Shown piece by piece: positions 42,165-51,485 of a stretch of DNA of 64,000 bases. Numbering within the stretch: position 1 is the first letter of the stretch; the number at the start of each line of letters is the position of its first letter. The DNA is from Microbacterium sp. AG238. Its GTDB lineage: Bacteria > Actinomycetota > Actinomycetes > Actinomycetales > Microbacteriaceae. The position numbers and the translations under genes were made by a program. The DNA lies in NCBI RefSeq assembly GCF_003610405.1, contig NZ_RAQC01000001.1, positions 2,170,001-2,234,000 on the forward strand. Reading direction: 5' to 3'. Below the pieces are notes generated by a model. It was not told the DNA's origin and searched no databases. It was given only the letters and a program-made list of their open reading frames with translations.

Positions 42165-43051
42165 CCGACCAGACCGCGCCGCTGTGCCGCGCGACGGGCC
42201 TCGTGAAGGAGTTCGCGAGCCCGGGGGCGACGATGTTCTCGCGCAGCAGTCGCTTCCGCGCCGTGGACGGCGTCGACCTCGACATCCGCCGGGGAGAGAC
42301 CCTCGCGCTCGTGGGCGAGTCGGGGTCGGGCAAGTCGACCGCCGCACGACTGATCGCGCGCCTCATGGACACGACGGCGGGGACGATCGAGTTCGAGGGA
42401 CGGGATGTCACCCGGTTGCAGGGGCGCGACCTCCTCGCATTCCGCAGCGACGTGCAGGTGATCTTCCAGGACCCGTACTCGTCGCTCAATCCGAAGCACA
42501 CCGTCGAGCGACTCGTGACGGCCCCCCTGCGGTATCAGAACCGGAAGATCCCCGGGGGAGCGCGCGCGTTCACCCGTTCGCTCATGGAGCGGGTCGGGCT
42601 CAACCCCGATCACTCCGACCGTTACCCGGCGCAGTTCTCGGGAGGTCAGGCGCAGCGCATCGGGATCGCCCGGGCGCTCGCCGTCGGCCCGAAGATGGTC
42701 ATCTGCGACGAGGCCGTGTCGGCTCTGGACGTCTCGGTGCAGGCGCAGGTCATCAATCTGCTGACCGCCCTGCAACGCGACGAGGGCTTCGCCTACCTGT
42801 TCATCGCGCACGACCTCGCCGTCGTCCGGCAGATCGCCACGCGCATCGCCGTGATGAGCCGCGGCTCCATCGTGGAGACGGGCGAGCGCGACCGCGTCTT
42901 CGAGAGCCCTCAGCACGAGTACACCCGCACGCTGCTCGCGGCGGTGCCCCGCATCAACCCCGAGTGGGACCGCCGACGGCGGGCCGCCGAGAAGGCGCGC
43001 CGGAACCGCGCGGCAGCCGCGGCATCCGACACCCAGACGGAGGCGTCATGA
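42161..43051 (+). CDS. Peptide ABC transporter ATPase (DppF type)
   Basis: 296 residues. Walker A GESGSGKSTAAR, signature FSGGQAQRIGIARAL, Walker B MVICDEAVSALDVSVQ, His switch FIAHDLAVV. The preamble RFRAVDGVDLDIRRGETLAL is usual for DppF. It pairs with DppD to energise the two permeases. ATGA overlaps on both sides. Confidence 0.93.
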   Translation: MTDQTAPLCRATGLVKEFASPGATMFSRSSRFRAVDGVDLDIRRGETLALVGESGSGKSTAARLIARLMDTTAGTIEFEGRDVTRLQGRDLLAFRSDVQVIFQDPYSSLNPKHTVERLVTAPLRYQNRKIPGGARAFTRSLMERVGLNPDHSDRYPAQFSGGQAQRIGIARALAVGPKMVICDEAVSALDVSVQAQVINLLTALQRDEGFAYLFIAHDLAVVRQIATRIAVMSRGSIVETGERDRVFESPQHEYTRTLLAAVPRINPEWDRRRRAAEKARRNRAAAAASDTQTEAS

Positions 43052-44337
43052 CGAACGAGTACCACCTGCCGGGCATCCGCGTCGCGGAGCGTCGCATCGA
43101 GGTCCCGCTCGACTGGAGCGCCGGCACGGCGGCCGCCGGGACGATCGAGCTGCTCGTGCGCGAACTGGTCGATCCCGACCGGGTGCGCGACGAGCTACCG
43201 CTGCTGACCTTCCTGCAGGGCGGCCCGGGCGGCTCGAACCCCCGGCCGCTGCGCCGCGACGGGTGGATCGACGAGGCGCTGCGCGACTATCGCGTGGTGC
43301 TCGTCGACCAGCGCGGCACCGGGGGCAGCACGCCTCTCGAGGCGGTCGATGTGGCGGGTCTCGACGCCGCCGCCGGCGCGGACCTCCTGGCCCTCCACCG
43401 GGCCGACTCCATCGTCCGCGATCTCGAGCACGTGCGCGAGACGCTGTACGGGGGTCGGCGATGGGCCACGCTCGGCCAGAGCTACGGCGGCTTCCTGACG
43501 CTCACCTACCTGTCGATGGCGCCCGAGGCGCTGACAGCCTGTTATGTCTGCGGCGGCATCCCCGGCACCCCACCGCGGGCCGCCGAGGTCTACGCCCGCA
43601 CCTTCGACCGCGTCGCGGCGAAGACCGCGGAGATGTACCGGCGGTTCCCCGCCGACGTCGAGGCGATCGCGCGCATCGCCGACCGGCTCGCCGAGGGCGA
43701 CGTCGCGCTTCCGGACGGCGACGTGCTGACCGTCCGCCGGTTCCAGTCTCTCGGGATCGACCTCGGGATGAAGCCCGGCCACGAGCGCCTGCACTGGCTC
43801 GTCGAGAAGGCGTTCGCCCGCCCGGGGCGGCTGTCGGAGGCGTTCCTGGCCGACGTGCAGTCGCTCAGCTCGAGCGCCGGCAACCCGCTGTTCTGGACTC
43901 TGCAGGAATCGATCTACGGCGATCCCGCCAGCGGACCGACGGCATGGGCGGCGCAGACCGAGCGCGACCGTCGTCCCGTCTTCGACGAGAGCCGCCGTCC
44001 CCTGATGTTCACGGGCGAGATGGCCTTCCCCTGGATGTTCGACGAGGTGCGCCTGCTGCGCGGCTTCCGCGACGCCGTCCACGCGCTCGCCGAACGCGCC
44101 GACTGGACGCCGCTCTACGACCTCGACCGGCTCGCCGCGAACGACGTCCCGCTGGCCGCCGCGGTGTACTTCGACGACATGTACGTCGACGCGGGGCTGC
44201 AGCTCGAGACGCTCGCGCGCGTCGGCAACGCGCAGTCGTGGGTGACGAACGAGTTCGAGCACGACGGCATCGGCTCGGGTCGCACCTTCACGCGACTGCG
44301 CGAGCTGGTCCGAGACCGCGGAGGAGAGAAGCGATGA
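43048..44337 (+). CDS. Proline iminopeptidase (S33 alpha/beta hydrolase)
   Basis: 429 residues. Cuts N-terminal proline (and often hydroxyproline) from peptides. Oxyanion GGPGGS (58-63), DQRGTGGS (87-94) and nucleophile GQSYGG with Ser145 are the S33 family hallmarks; a cap domain follows (about 170-330), and the C-terminal His lies in EFEHDGIGS. Length is at the long end of the family. No signal peptide, so it acts inside the cell on imported peptides. Start and stop overlap both neighbours by four bases. Confidence 0.9.
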   Translation: MTNEYHLPGIRVAERRIEVPLDWSAGTAAAGTIELLVRELVDPDRVRDELPLLTFLQGGPGGSNPRPLRRDGWIDEALRDYRVVLVDQRGTGGSTPLEAVDVAGLDAAAGADLLALHRADSIVRDLEHVRETLYGGRRWATLGQSYGGFLTLTYLSMAPEALTACYVCGGIPGTPPRAAEVYARTFDRVAAKTAEMYRRFPADVEAIARIADRLAEGDVALPDGDVLTVRRFQSLGIDLGMKPGHERLHWLVEKAFARPGRLSEAFLADVQSLSSSAGNPLFWTLQESIYGDPASGPTAWAAQTERDRRPVFDESRRPLMFTGEMAFPWMFDEVRLLRGFRDAVHALAERADWTPLYDLDRLAANDVPLAAAVYFDDMYVDAGLQLETLARVGNAQSWVTNEFEHDGIGSGRTFTRLRELVRDRGGEKR

Positions 44338-45776
44338 CCGCTCCAGACACCACCCGTCCGCCCTATGCCGGCACGCGGTACCCGCGCCTGGCGCAGGTGC
44401 CGGCGTTCACCGAGTTCGTCTCGCGCGACTGGGCGGACGTCCCCACCCGGCCGCAGCTGCCCGCGGGCGCCGCAGCCGCGGCATCCGCTCATCGCGATCG
44501 CCTCAGCGCCGCGCTTCCCGGTCAGGTGATCGTCGCGGCTGCCGGGCACGCTCCCGTCCGCAACGATGACGCGCACTACGGCTTCCGCGCCGACAGCGGG
44601 TTCGTCTGGCTGACGGCGTGCCAGGTCGAGGGCGCCGTCATCGTCCTGTGGCCCGCGAGCGGAGGGCACGACGCCGTCCTGTACCTGCCCCCGCCGTTCC
44701 GCCCGGGCGACGCCGGCTTCTTCTCGGATGCCAACCACGGCGAGCTCTGGGTCGGCCCGTCGGCGGGTCTGCCGGAGTGGGCCGATGCGTTGGGAATGAC
44801 CGTCGAGCCGCTCGCCGCGCTCGAACGGCGTCACCCCGAGCTGCGAGGCGCCGCCGCCGCACGCTCCGCGGCAGCGCTCGCCGCCGAGGTGGGCGCGGAG
44901 GTGTCGCCCGAGGTGGAAGGCGCGCTCGCGCGCCTGCGCATGGTGAAGGACGCCTGGGAGATCGGGCAGCTCCGCGAGGCCGTCGACGCCACGGTCGCCG
45001 GGTTCGGCGCGGTCGTGGCCGAGGTGCCGCGAGCCATCGCCGACGGCCTCGGCGAACGGTGGCTGCAGGGGACGTTCGACCGGCACGCGCGCACCTACGG
45101 CAACGGACCCGGCTATTCCACGATCGTCGGGTCGGGCGCCCACGCGCCGATCCTGCACTGGGTGCGGTGCGACGGCGACATCGTTCCGGATGCGGCGCTC
45201 CTGCTCGACATGGGAGTCGAGGCGCGTTCGCTCTACACCGCCGACGTCACCCGCACGGTTCCCGCCAGCGGCACGTTCTCACCGGCCCAGCGCGACGTGC
45301 ACGACCTCGTCGAGAGGGCTCATCGCGCCGGCCTCGACCGCATCCGTCCGGGCGTCGAGTACCTCGACTTCCACTTCGCGGCGATGGAGGTCGTCGCCCA
45401 GGGGCTGCACGATTGGGGGCTGCTGCCGGTCTCGGTCGACGAGGCGCTGTCGCCCGAGGGGCAGCAGCATCGGCGATACCTCGCGTGCGGCATCGGCCAC
45501 CACCTCGGGCTCGACGTGCACGACTGCAGCCAAGCGCACTACGAGGAGTACATGGGCGCCGCGCTCGAGCCGGGCGTCGTCATGACCGTCGAACCGGGGC
45601 TCTACTTCCACGCCCACGACCTGACCCTTCCGCCCGAGCTGCGCGGCATCGGCGTGCGCCTCGAAGACGACGTGCTCGTCACCGACGCAGGGTCCGAGGT
45701 GCTGTCCGCGGCCCTGCCGATCTCGGCCGACGAGGTCGAGGCGTGGACGCGTGCACAGTGGACGGGCGAACGATGA
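44334..45776 (+). CDS. Xaa-Pro aminopeptidase (M24B)
   Basis: 480 residues. M24 pita-bread metallopeptidase that removes the residue before Pro. Metal ligands are visible: Asp292 in LLLDMG, Asp304 in YTADVTRTVP, His in GIGHHLGLDVHD (389/390), Glu420 in MTVEPGLYF and Glu444 in VRLEDDVLV. N-terminal creatinase-like domain spans residues about 30-180. Together with the iminopeptidase it would break Pro/Hyp-rich peptides into free amino acids. No signal peptide. Confidence 0.93.
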   Translation: MTAPDTTRPPYAGTRYPRLAQVPAFTEFVSRDWADVPTRPQLPAGAAAAASAHRDRLSAALPGQVIVAAAGHAPVRNDDAHYGFRADSGFVWLTACQVEGAVIVLWPASGGHDAVLYLPPPFRPGDAGFFSDANHGELWVGPSAGLPEWADALGMTVEPLAALERRHPELRGAAAARSAAALAAEVGAEVSPEVEGALARLRMVKDAWEIGQLREAVDATVAGFGAVVAEVPRAIADGLGERWLQGTFDRHARTYGNGPGYSTIVGSGAHAPILHWVRCDGDIVPDAALLLDMGVEARSLYTADVTRTVPASGTFSPAQRDVHDLVERAHRAGLDRIRPGVEYLDFHFAAMEVVAQGLHDWGLLPVSVDEALSPEGQQHRRYLACGIGHHLGLDVHDCSQAHYEEYMGAALEPGVVMTVEPGLYFHAHDLTLPPELRGIGVRLEDDVLVTDAGSEVLSAALPISADEVEAWTRAQWTGER

Positions 45777-48550
45777 CGGAGACCGCACCCCGCGCGGTGC
45801 CGTTCCCGCCCGGTGCGGTGCGCCTCGGGCACGCGAGCGCGTTCGCCCCGGCACGCGACCGGATGCTGCACCTCGCCCGGGTCTACCCGATCGACCGGCT
45901 CCTCGCGGTCTTCCGCGCCGCCGCGGGGCTCGACACCCGCGGCGCCGAGCCGCCCGGTGCCTGGGAGGGCTTCGGGCATCCGGCCGAGGAGCCGTGGGGC
46001 GAGCACGACTACCCCGGGCGCGAGGTGGCGCAGACCGCGAACCTGCTGCGCGGGCATTACGCGGGTCATTTCCTGTCGATGCTCGCGCTGGCGGCCGCAG
46101 CGGAAGACGACGACGAGCTGCGCTCGCGGGTCGACGAGCTGGTGGGCGGCCTCGCGGAGGTGCAGCAGGCGCTCGCCGCGACCGGTCGCTACTCGCACCG
46201 CGGTCTTCTCTTCGCGTCGGGGGAGTGGCAGTTCGCCCGCCTCGAGCACTTCGCCCCGTACGGCGAGATCTGGGCGCCCTACTACACGTGTCACAAGATC
46301 ATGGCGGGTCTGCTCGACGCGTACGAGCTGGCCGGGAGCGACCGCGCCCTCGAGGTCGTCACGGGCATGGGGCACTGGATCTCGGCGCGCCTCGAGAAGC
46401 TCGGTCACGAGCATCGTCAGCGCATGTGGTCGCTCTACATCGCGGGTGAGTTCGGCGGCATGAACGAGACGCTCGCGCGCCTCAGCGCCCTCGTCGACGA
46501 GCCGCGCTTCCTCGCTGCGGCGCGAGCATTCGATCAGGGCGATCTGCTCGATGCGGGTTCGTCGGGGCGCGACATCCTCGACGGGATGCACGCCAATCAG
46601 CACCTGCCCCAGCTCGTCGGCTACGTGCGCGAATACGAACTGACGGGCGAGCGCCGCTACCTCGCCGCCGCGATCGGCGTGTTCGACCAGATCGTCCCGG
46701 GGCGCATGTACGCGCACGGCGGCACGGGCGAGAACGAGCTGTGGGGCCCGCCGCGCACCGTCGCCGGCGACATCGGCCGGCGCAACGCCGAGACCTGCGC
46801 GGCCTACAACCTCGTCAAGCTCGCCGAGGCGCTGTTCGCCCACACGCTCGAGCCGCGGTTCCTCGACTACGCCGAGCGCGCGCGGCAGAACCAGATCCTC
46901 GGCTCGCGGCGCGCGACCGAATCCGACGACAGCCCCGAGGTGACGTACATGTTCCCGGTGCACCCCGGAGCACTGCCCGAGTACGACAACGTGGGCACGT
47001 GCTGCGGCGGGACCGGGCTCGAGAACCACGTCAGCCATCAGGCCGGGATCTTCTTCCGCGGCACCGACGCCGAGCCGGGCCTGTGGGTCGCCCGGTACAC
47101 ACCCGCTGAGCTCCGCTGGGACGACCAGGGGGTGCGGGTCGTCATCGACCAGGAGCACCCCTTCGCGCAACACGTGACTCTGCGGGTGCAGACGGTGGCC
47201 GCCCGTCCCGTGCGGCTGGCGCTGCGTCTGCGCATCCCGGCATGGGTCGCCGGCGTCCCCTGTGTCGCCGTCGACGGTCATCCTGTCGATCTCGACGCGG
47301 TGCCGGGCGGCTTCGTCACGGTCGACCGGACCTGGCGGGGCGACGAGCGCATCGAGCTGACGCTGCCTGCGGCGCTCCGTTCCGAGCCGACGATCGACGA
47401 TCCGGGGCTGCGCAGCCTGAGGTACGGGCCGCACGTGCTCGTCGCTCGCGAAGCGTCGACGACGGCGATCGAGCGGCCGTGGGATGCGCGCCGGATGCCG
47501 CGGAACGCGATCCGCGCCGATGTCGACGACGTTCCCGGGGCGCTCGCCGCGGACGGCGCGGTGCTGATCGCGGGGCTTCGCCACGAACCGGTCTGGAACG
47601 GTTCGGACGAGCGGTACCACCTGTACACGCGTGCGGTCGATCGGACGATCGGTTTCGCGGGCGTCGAGACGGGGGTGCCGGCGCGGCGCCGACCCGACGG
47701 CACGACGCTGATCGACGACCTGTGGGCCGAGCCGGCGCCGCAGCACGACGCCGCGCTGCTCGACCGCCTCGTCTCGACGTGCCGCACCGGCATGACGGAT
47801 TCCCTCGTGAGCGCGTCGGAGGCTCGCACCGTCGTCGCTGCCGCGCTCGAGGCGGGCCTCGATGCGGGCGTCGACGCCGAGGGCGGGTCGACGGGGCGGC
47901 CGGACGCCGCGCGTCGGGCGCGGGAGTTCCTCGCCGTGACCGCCGCGGTGCCGGATGCCGTCATGCCGCCGACCGTCGACATCGCGGTCTCGCCCGCGCC
48001 GGCGGCCTCGGGCTGGTACACCACCCCACCGACCGTCGAGGCGCGGGTGTCGGATGCCGCCGGGCGAGATCCCGGCCACGAGCTGCGCCTCGAGCTGCGT
48101 GTGGGCGACGGGCCGTGGCGAGCTGTCGACGGCCCCGTCGTCATCGAGCGCGAGGGAGCGGTCCTCGTCGAGGCCCGCGCGATCGACGCGGACGGGCGGT
48201 CGAGCATCGTCCGGCGCGAGCTCGCCATCGACACCGCCGCGCCGCGCAGCGAGGCGCGGGTGAAAGAGCTCGGCGCCGCCGTCGAGATCACCTTGCTCGC
48301 CACCGACGACGTGTCGGGGGTCGACGGCATCCGGTGGTCAGGGGAGGGGACCTTCTGGGCGACGTTCCAGGAGGCCTTCGTCCGTGCCCTCACCGATCGC
48401 GAGCAGGTGATCGAGTTCGCCGCGACCGACCGTGCCGGCAATGAGGAGACCCGTCACCGACTCACTCTTCCGCCCGCCCCGAAAATAGATACCATTGCAA
48501 TTGCACTGACATCGGCGCCTGACATCGCCAGATCGGAGAACGACTCATGA
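45773..48550 (+). CDS. GH127-type beta-L-arabinofuranosidase, intracellular
   Basis: 925 residues, GH127/DUF1680 type. The Zn-thiolate active site described for Bifidobacterium HypBA1 (Glu338, Cys340, Cys417, Cys418) is matched here by Glu340 and Cys342 in NAETCAAYN and by Cys410-Cys411 in VGTCCGGTGLENH. The (alpha/alpha)6 barrel spans about 1-430, followed by beta-sandwich parts. After residue about 725 there are two Ig/OmpL47-like modules (YTTPPTVEARVSDAAGRDPG; VEARAIDADG) not part of the usual enzyme. There is no signal peptide. Known members release beta-L-arabinofuranose from Hyp-linked arabino-oligosaccharides. ATGA overlaps on both ends; the GntR operator lies within its 3' end. Confidence 0.88.
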   Translation: MTETAPRAVPFPPGAVRLGHASAFAPARDRMLHLARVYPIDRLLAVFRAAAGLDTRGAEPPGAWEGFGHPAEEPWGEHDYPGREVAQTANLLRGHYAGHFLSMLALAAAAEDDDELRSRVDELVGGLAEVQQALAATGRYSHRGLLFASGEWQFARLEHFAPYGEIWAPYYTCHKIMAGLLDAYELAGSDRALEVVTGMGHWISARLEKLGHEHRQRMWSLYIAGEFGGMNETLARLSALVDEPRFLAAARAFDQGDLLDAGSSGRDILDGMHANQHLPQLVGYVREYELTGERRYLAAAIGVFDQIVPGRMYAHGGTGENELWGPPRTVAGDIGRRNAETCAAYNLVKLAEALFAHTLEPRFLDYAERARQNQILGSRRATESDDSPEVTYMFPVHPGALPEYDNVGTCCGGTGLENHVSHQAGIFFRGTDAEPGLWVARYTPAELRWDDQGVRVVIDQEHPFAQHVTLRVQTVAARPVRLALRLRIPAWVAGVPCVAVDGHPVDLDAVPGGFVTVDRTWRGDERIELTLPAALRSEPTIDDPGLRSLRYGPHVLVAREASTTAIERPWDARRMPRNAIRADVDDVPGALAADGAVLIAGLRHEPVWNGSDERYHLYTRAVDRTIGFAGVETGVPARRRPDGTTLIDDLWAEPAPQHDAALLDRLVSTCRTGMTDSLVSASEARTVVAAALEAGLDAGVDAEGGSTGRPDAARRAREFLAVTAAVPDAVMPPTVDIAVSPAPAASGWYTTPPTVEARVSDAAGRDPGHELRLELRVGDGPWRAVDGPVVIEREGAVLVEARAIDADGRSSIVRRELAIDTAAPRSEARVKELGAAVEITLLATDDVSGVDGIRWSGEGTFWATFQEAFVRALTDREQVIEFAATDRAGNEETRHRLTLPPAPKIDTIAIALTSAPDIARSENDS
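48495..48506. promoter_or_regulatory. Second GntR-type operator, before the deaminase gene
   Basis: TTGCAATTGCAC at 48495-48506 equals the palindrome before the transporter genes in 11 of 12 positions. It lies within the last 56 bases of the arabinofuranosidase gene, 40 bases ahead of the deaminase start. AAAATAGATACCATTGC in front contains a possible -10 (TAGATA). The AT-rich run is unusual for this coding region, which supports an internal promoter. Confidence 0.65.
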
Positions 48551-49449
48551 CCGACCGCAAGCCCTGGCACGGCGTCAACCTCGCGACCACCCTGCCCTTC
48601 CACGACGACCTGTCCGTCGACTACGACGCCTATGCCGAGCTCGTGCGCTTCGCGACGCAGAACGGCGTGACGGGCATCATCCCCAACGGCTCCCTCGGCG
48701 AGTACCAGACCCTCACCGAGGACGAGCGCAAGCGCGTCTTCCTCACCGCGATCGAGGCGGCTCCCGATGCCGCCGTCATTCCGGGCGTCGGGGCCTACGG
48801 TGCTCTCGAGAGCGTCCGGTTCGCCGAGCACGCCGCCGAGAACGGCGCACCCGCCGTCATGCTGCTGCCCCCCAACGCCTACCGTGCGAGCGACGACGAG
48901 GTCGTCGACCACTACCGTCGGGTCGCAGCCGTGGGCCTGCCGATCCTCGCGTACAACAACCCGATCGACACGAAGGTCGACCTGCGTCCCGACCTGCTCG
49001 CCCGCCTGTTCGACGAGGGGCTCATCGTCTCGGTCAAGGAGTTCTCGGGCGACGTCCGCCACGCCTACGAGATCCGCGAGCTCGCTCCGGGCCTCGACAT
49101 CTCGATCGGCTCGGACGACGTCGTGTTCGAGCTCGGGCTCAACGGCGCGGTGGGCTGGGTGGCCGGCTACCCCAATGCGATCCCCGCCGCGACGGTCGAG
49201 CTCTACACGCTCTCGACCTCCGACGACCCGCAGGACTGGGTGCGGGCGCGCGAGATCTACCGCGACCTGCACCCGCTGCTGCGCTGGGACTCGAAGACCT
49301 GGTTCGTGCAGGCGATCAAGCTGTCGCAGCAGGTCGCCGGTGTGCTGACCAGCACGACGACGCGTCCGCCGCGACTCGCGCTGCCCGACGAGGTCGCCGC
49401 GCGTATCATCGCCGACACCGAGGCCGTGCTGAGCAAGGGCTACCGCTGA
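48547..49449 (+). CDS. lhpC: DapA-like 1-pyrroline-4-hydroxy-2-carboxylate deaminase
   Basis: 300 residues of the DapA/NAL aldolase superfamily. Schiff-base Lys164 in LIVSVKEFSG, Tyr136 in ILAYNNP and the family GTTGE-like segment as NGSLGEYQTLTEDE. In hydroxyproline catabolism this member deaminates and dehydrates 1-pyrroline-4-hydroxy-2-carboxylate to alpha-ketoglutarate semialdehyde. The gene context (epimerase next) makes that role much more likely than dihydrodipicolinate synthase. ATGA overlaps the arabinofuranosidase gene, with its own putative operator. Confidence 0.87.
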   Translation: MTDRKPWHGVNLATTLPFHDDLSVDYDAYAELVRFATQNGVTGIIPNGSLGEYQTLTEDERKRVFLTAIEAAPDAAVIPGVGAYGALESVRFAEHAAENGAPAVMLLPPNAYRASDDEVVDHYRRVAAVGLPILAYNNPIDTKVDLRPDLLARLFDEGLIVSVKEFSGDVRHAYEIRELAPGLDISIGSDDVVFELGLNGAVGWVAGYPNAIPAATVELYTLSTSDDPQDWVRAREIYRDLHPLLRWDSKTWFVQAIKLSQQVAGVLTSTTTRPPRLALPDEVAARIIADTEAVLSKGYR

Positions 49450-49506
49450 CCCGCTGACACCCCGTCCCGCTGACAGCACCGCCGCCGACGATCGAAAGGC
49501 TTCCGC

Positions 49507-50508
49507 ATGCGCACGAAGCGCGTCTTCCACGCCGTGGACTCCCACACCGAGGGGATGCCGACACGTGTCATCGTCGGCGGCGTCGGCACCCTGCCCGGCG
49601 CCACGATGGAGGAGCGGCGGCAGCGGTTCATGGCCGAGAACGACGGTCTGCGACGCCTGCTGATGAACGAGCCGCGGGGGCACAGCGCGATGAGCGGCGC
49701 GATCCTGCAGCCGCCCACCCGGCCGGACGCCGACGTCGGCGTGCTCTACATCGAGGTGTCGGGGTGCCTGCCGATGTGCGGCCACGGCACGATCGGGGTC
49801 GCCACGGTGCTGGTCGAGACGGGCATGGTTCCCGTCGTCGAGCCCGTTACGACGATCCGGCTCGACACCCCCGCGGGACTCGTCGTCGCCGACGTCGATG
49901 TGGTGGACGGCCACGCCGAGCGCGTCACCATCCGCAATGTGCCCTCGTTCGTCGTGGGCCTCGGGCGCACGGTCGACGTCCCGGGCTTCGGGCCGGTGAC
50001 CTACGATCTCGCTTTCGGAGGGAACTTCTACGCGATCGTCCGGCTCGACGACCTCGGCCTGCCCTTCGACCGTGCCCGCAAAGACGACCTGCTGCGAGCC
50101 GGACTGGCGATCATGGCGGCCGTCGACGAGGCCGACGACCCCGTGCATCCCATCGACACCACCATCCGCGGCTGCCATCACGTCTACCTCGAGGCGCCCG
50201 GCTCGACCGCGCGGCACTCGCGGCACGCGATGGCGATCCACCCGGGATGGTTCGACCGGTCGCCCTGCGGCACCGGCACGAGCGCGCGCATGGCGCAGCT
50301 CCACGCGCGTGGCGAGCTCGCGCTGCACACCGACTTCGTCAACGAGTCGTACATCGGCACGTCGTTCACGGGTCGACTCGTCGAGCAGACCGAGGTCGCC
50401 GGCATCCCGGCGGTCATCCCGACGATCACCGGCCGGGCGTGGGTCACCGGCACGGCCCAGTACATGCTCGACCCGAGCGATCCGTTCCCCGAGGGGTTCG
50501 TCCTGTGA
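49507..50508 (+). CDS. lhpA: 4-hydroxyproline 2-epimerase (proline racemase family)
   Basis: 333 residues. Converts trans-4-hydroxy-L-proline to cis-4-hydroxy-D-proline. Both catalytic Cys are present: Cys91 in PMCGHGTIG and Cys254 in DRSPCGTGTSARMA. Members with Ser or Thr at the first site act as dehydratases, so Cys/Cys argues for an epimerase. Length is normal. It follows the deaminase after 57 bases, the longest gap in the operon, and has AAAGG-type purines before the ATG. Confidence 0.93.
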   Translation: MRTKRVFHAVDSHTEGMPTRVIVGGVGTLPGATMEERRQRFMAENDGLRRLLMNEPRGHSAMSGAILQPPTRPDADVGVLYIEVSGCLPMCGHGTIGVATVLVETGMVPVVEPVTTIRLDTPAGLVVADVDVVDGHAERVTIRNVPSFVVGLGRTVDVPGFGPVTYDLAFGGNFYAIVRLDDLGLPFDRARKDDLLRAGLAIMAAVDEADDPVHPIDTTIRGCHHVYLEAPGSTARHSRHAMAIHPGWFDRSPCGTGTSARMAQLHARGELALHTDFVNESYIGTSFTGRLVEQTEVAGIPAVIPTITGRAWVTGTAQYMLDPSDPFPEGFVL

Positions 50509-51485
50509 CCGCGCTGCCGGCCGGGGTGCCCGTCGTCTCGGCGGCCGACATCGAGCGCGCGATGACCCCGGCGGCGGCGGTCGATGCCGTCGCCGCGGCC
50601 CTGCGATCGGGGCTCGACGTCGAGGCCGATCACGAGCGCATATTCGCGCCGCTGACGGCGGGCGACTTCCTGCTCATGCCGTCGGAGTCACCGGATGCCG
50701 CCGGCATCAAGGTCGCCACGATCGCCCCGGCCAACACGCTGCTCGGGCTGCCGAAGATCAGCGCCTGGTATCTGCTGTTCGACCGCGAGACCCTCCAGCC
50801 CACGGCGATCGTCGACGGCACGCGCCTGACGACCCTGCGGACGCCCGCCGTCACCGCTGTCGCCGTCCGCGGTCTGCTCGCCGCCGACCCGCGCGGCGCC
50901 CGGCGGCGGATCGACCGTCTCGCGGTGCTCGGGTCGGGTCCGCAGGCGATCGAGCACGTCGCGACGCTCGCCGCGGTCCTGCCCGTCGGCGACGTGGCGA
51001 TCATCGGGCGCACCCCCGAGCGGGTCGAGCACGCCGTGGCGACCCTCCGGGGCCGAGGCATCGACGCGCGGGCCGGGGCGCTCGCGGATGCGCGCGACGC
51101 GGACGTCGTCGTCACCGCGACGTCGTCGAGCACGCCCATCCTCGACCTGGACGACGTCGCCCCGGGTGTCGTCGTCGCCGCCGTCGGCGCACACGGACTC
51201 GACCACCGAGAGCTCGGAGCCGACCTCATGCGTGCCGCCGACGTCGTCGTCGAGGCCCGCGCCTCCGCCGCGCGCGAGAGCGGCAACCTCGCGGGCGCAG
51301 CAGCCGGCGGTGCATCCCTCGCCGAGCCCGCCAACCTCGTCGAGCTCGTCGCGGGCCGCGTGTCGCGGCGGCCCGGAGCACCCGCCGTGTACACGGGCGT
51401 CGGCATGGCCTGGGAAGACCTCGCCGTCGTGCAGGGGATCATGGAGGTCATGCGGCGGGGGTCCGCATCGGAGGAGACGACATGA
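50505..51485 (+). CDS. Ornithine cyclodeaminase / mu-crystallin family reductase
   Basis: 326 residues from a GTG overlapping the epimerase stop. Rossmann fold with LAVLGSGPQAIEHVATLAAV near 145-165. Family members reduce cyclic imines such as 1-pyrroline-2-carboxylate with NAD(P)H (LhpI type) or deaminate ornithine. In this operon a 1-pyrroline-2-carboxylate reductase would fit the related 3-hydroxyproline branch, but the matching dehydratase is not seen. Alternatively it handles side products of D-hydroxyproline oxidation. The exact substrate is open. Confidence 0.78.
   Translation: MTALPAGVPVVSAADIERAMTPAAAVDAVAAALRSGLDVEADHERIFAPLTAGDFLLMPSESPDAAGIKVATIAPANTLLGLPKISAWYLLFDRETLQPTAIVDGTRLTTLRTPAVTAVAVRGLLAADPRGARRRIDRLAVLGSGPQAIEHVATLAAVLPVGDVAIIGRTPERVEHAVATLRGRGIDARAGALADARDADVVVTATSSSTPILDLDDVAPGVVVAAVGAHGLDHRELGADLMRAADVVVEARASAARESGNLAGAAAGGASLAEPANLVELVAGRVSRRPGAPAVYTGVGMAWEDLAVVQGIMEVMRRGSASEETT

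Noticed and set aside
48547..49449. Dihydrodipicolinate synthase (lysine biosynthesis)
   Set aside because: Same superfamily and catalytic Lys/Tyr, but the gene overlaps hydroxyproline catabolic genes and shares their operator.
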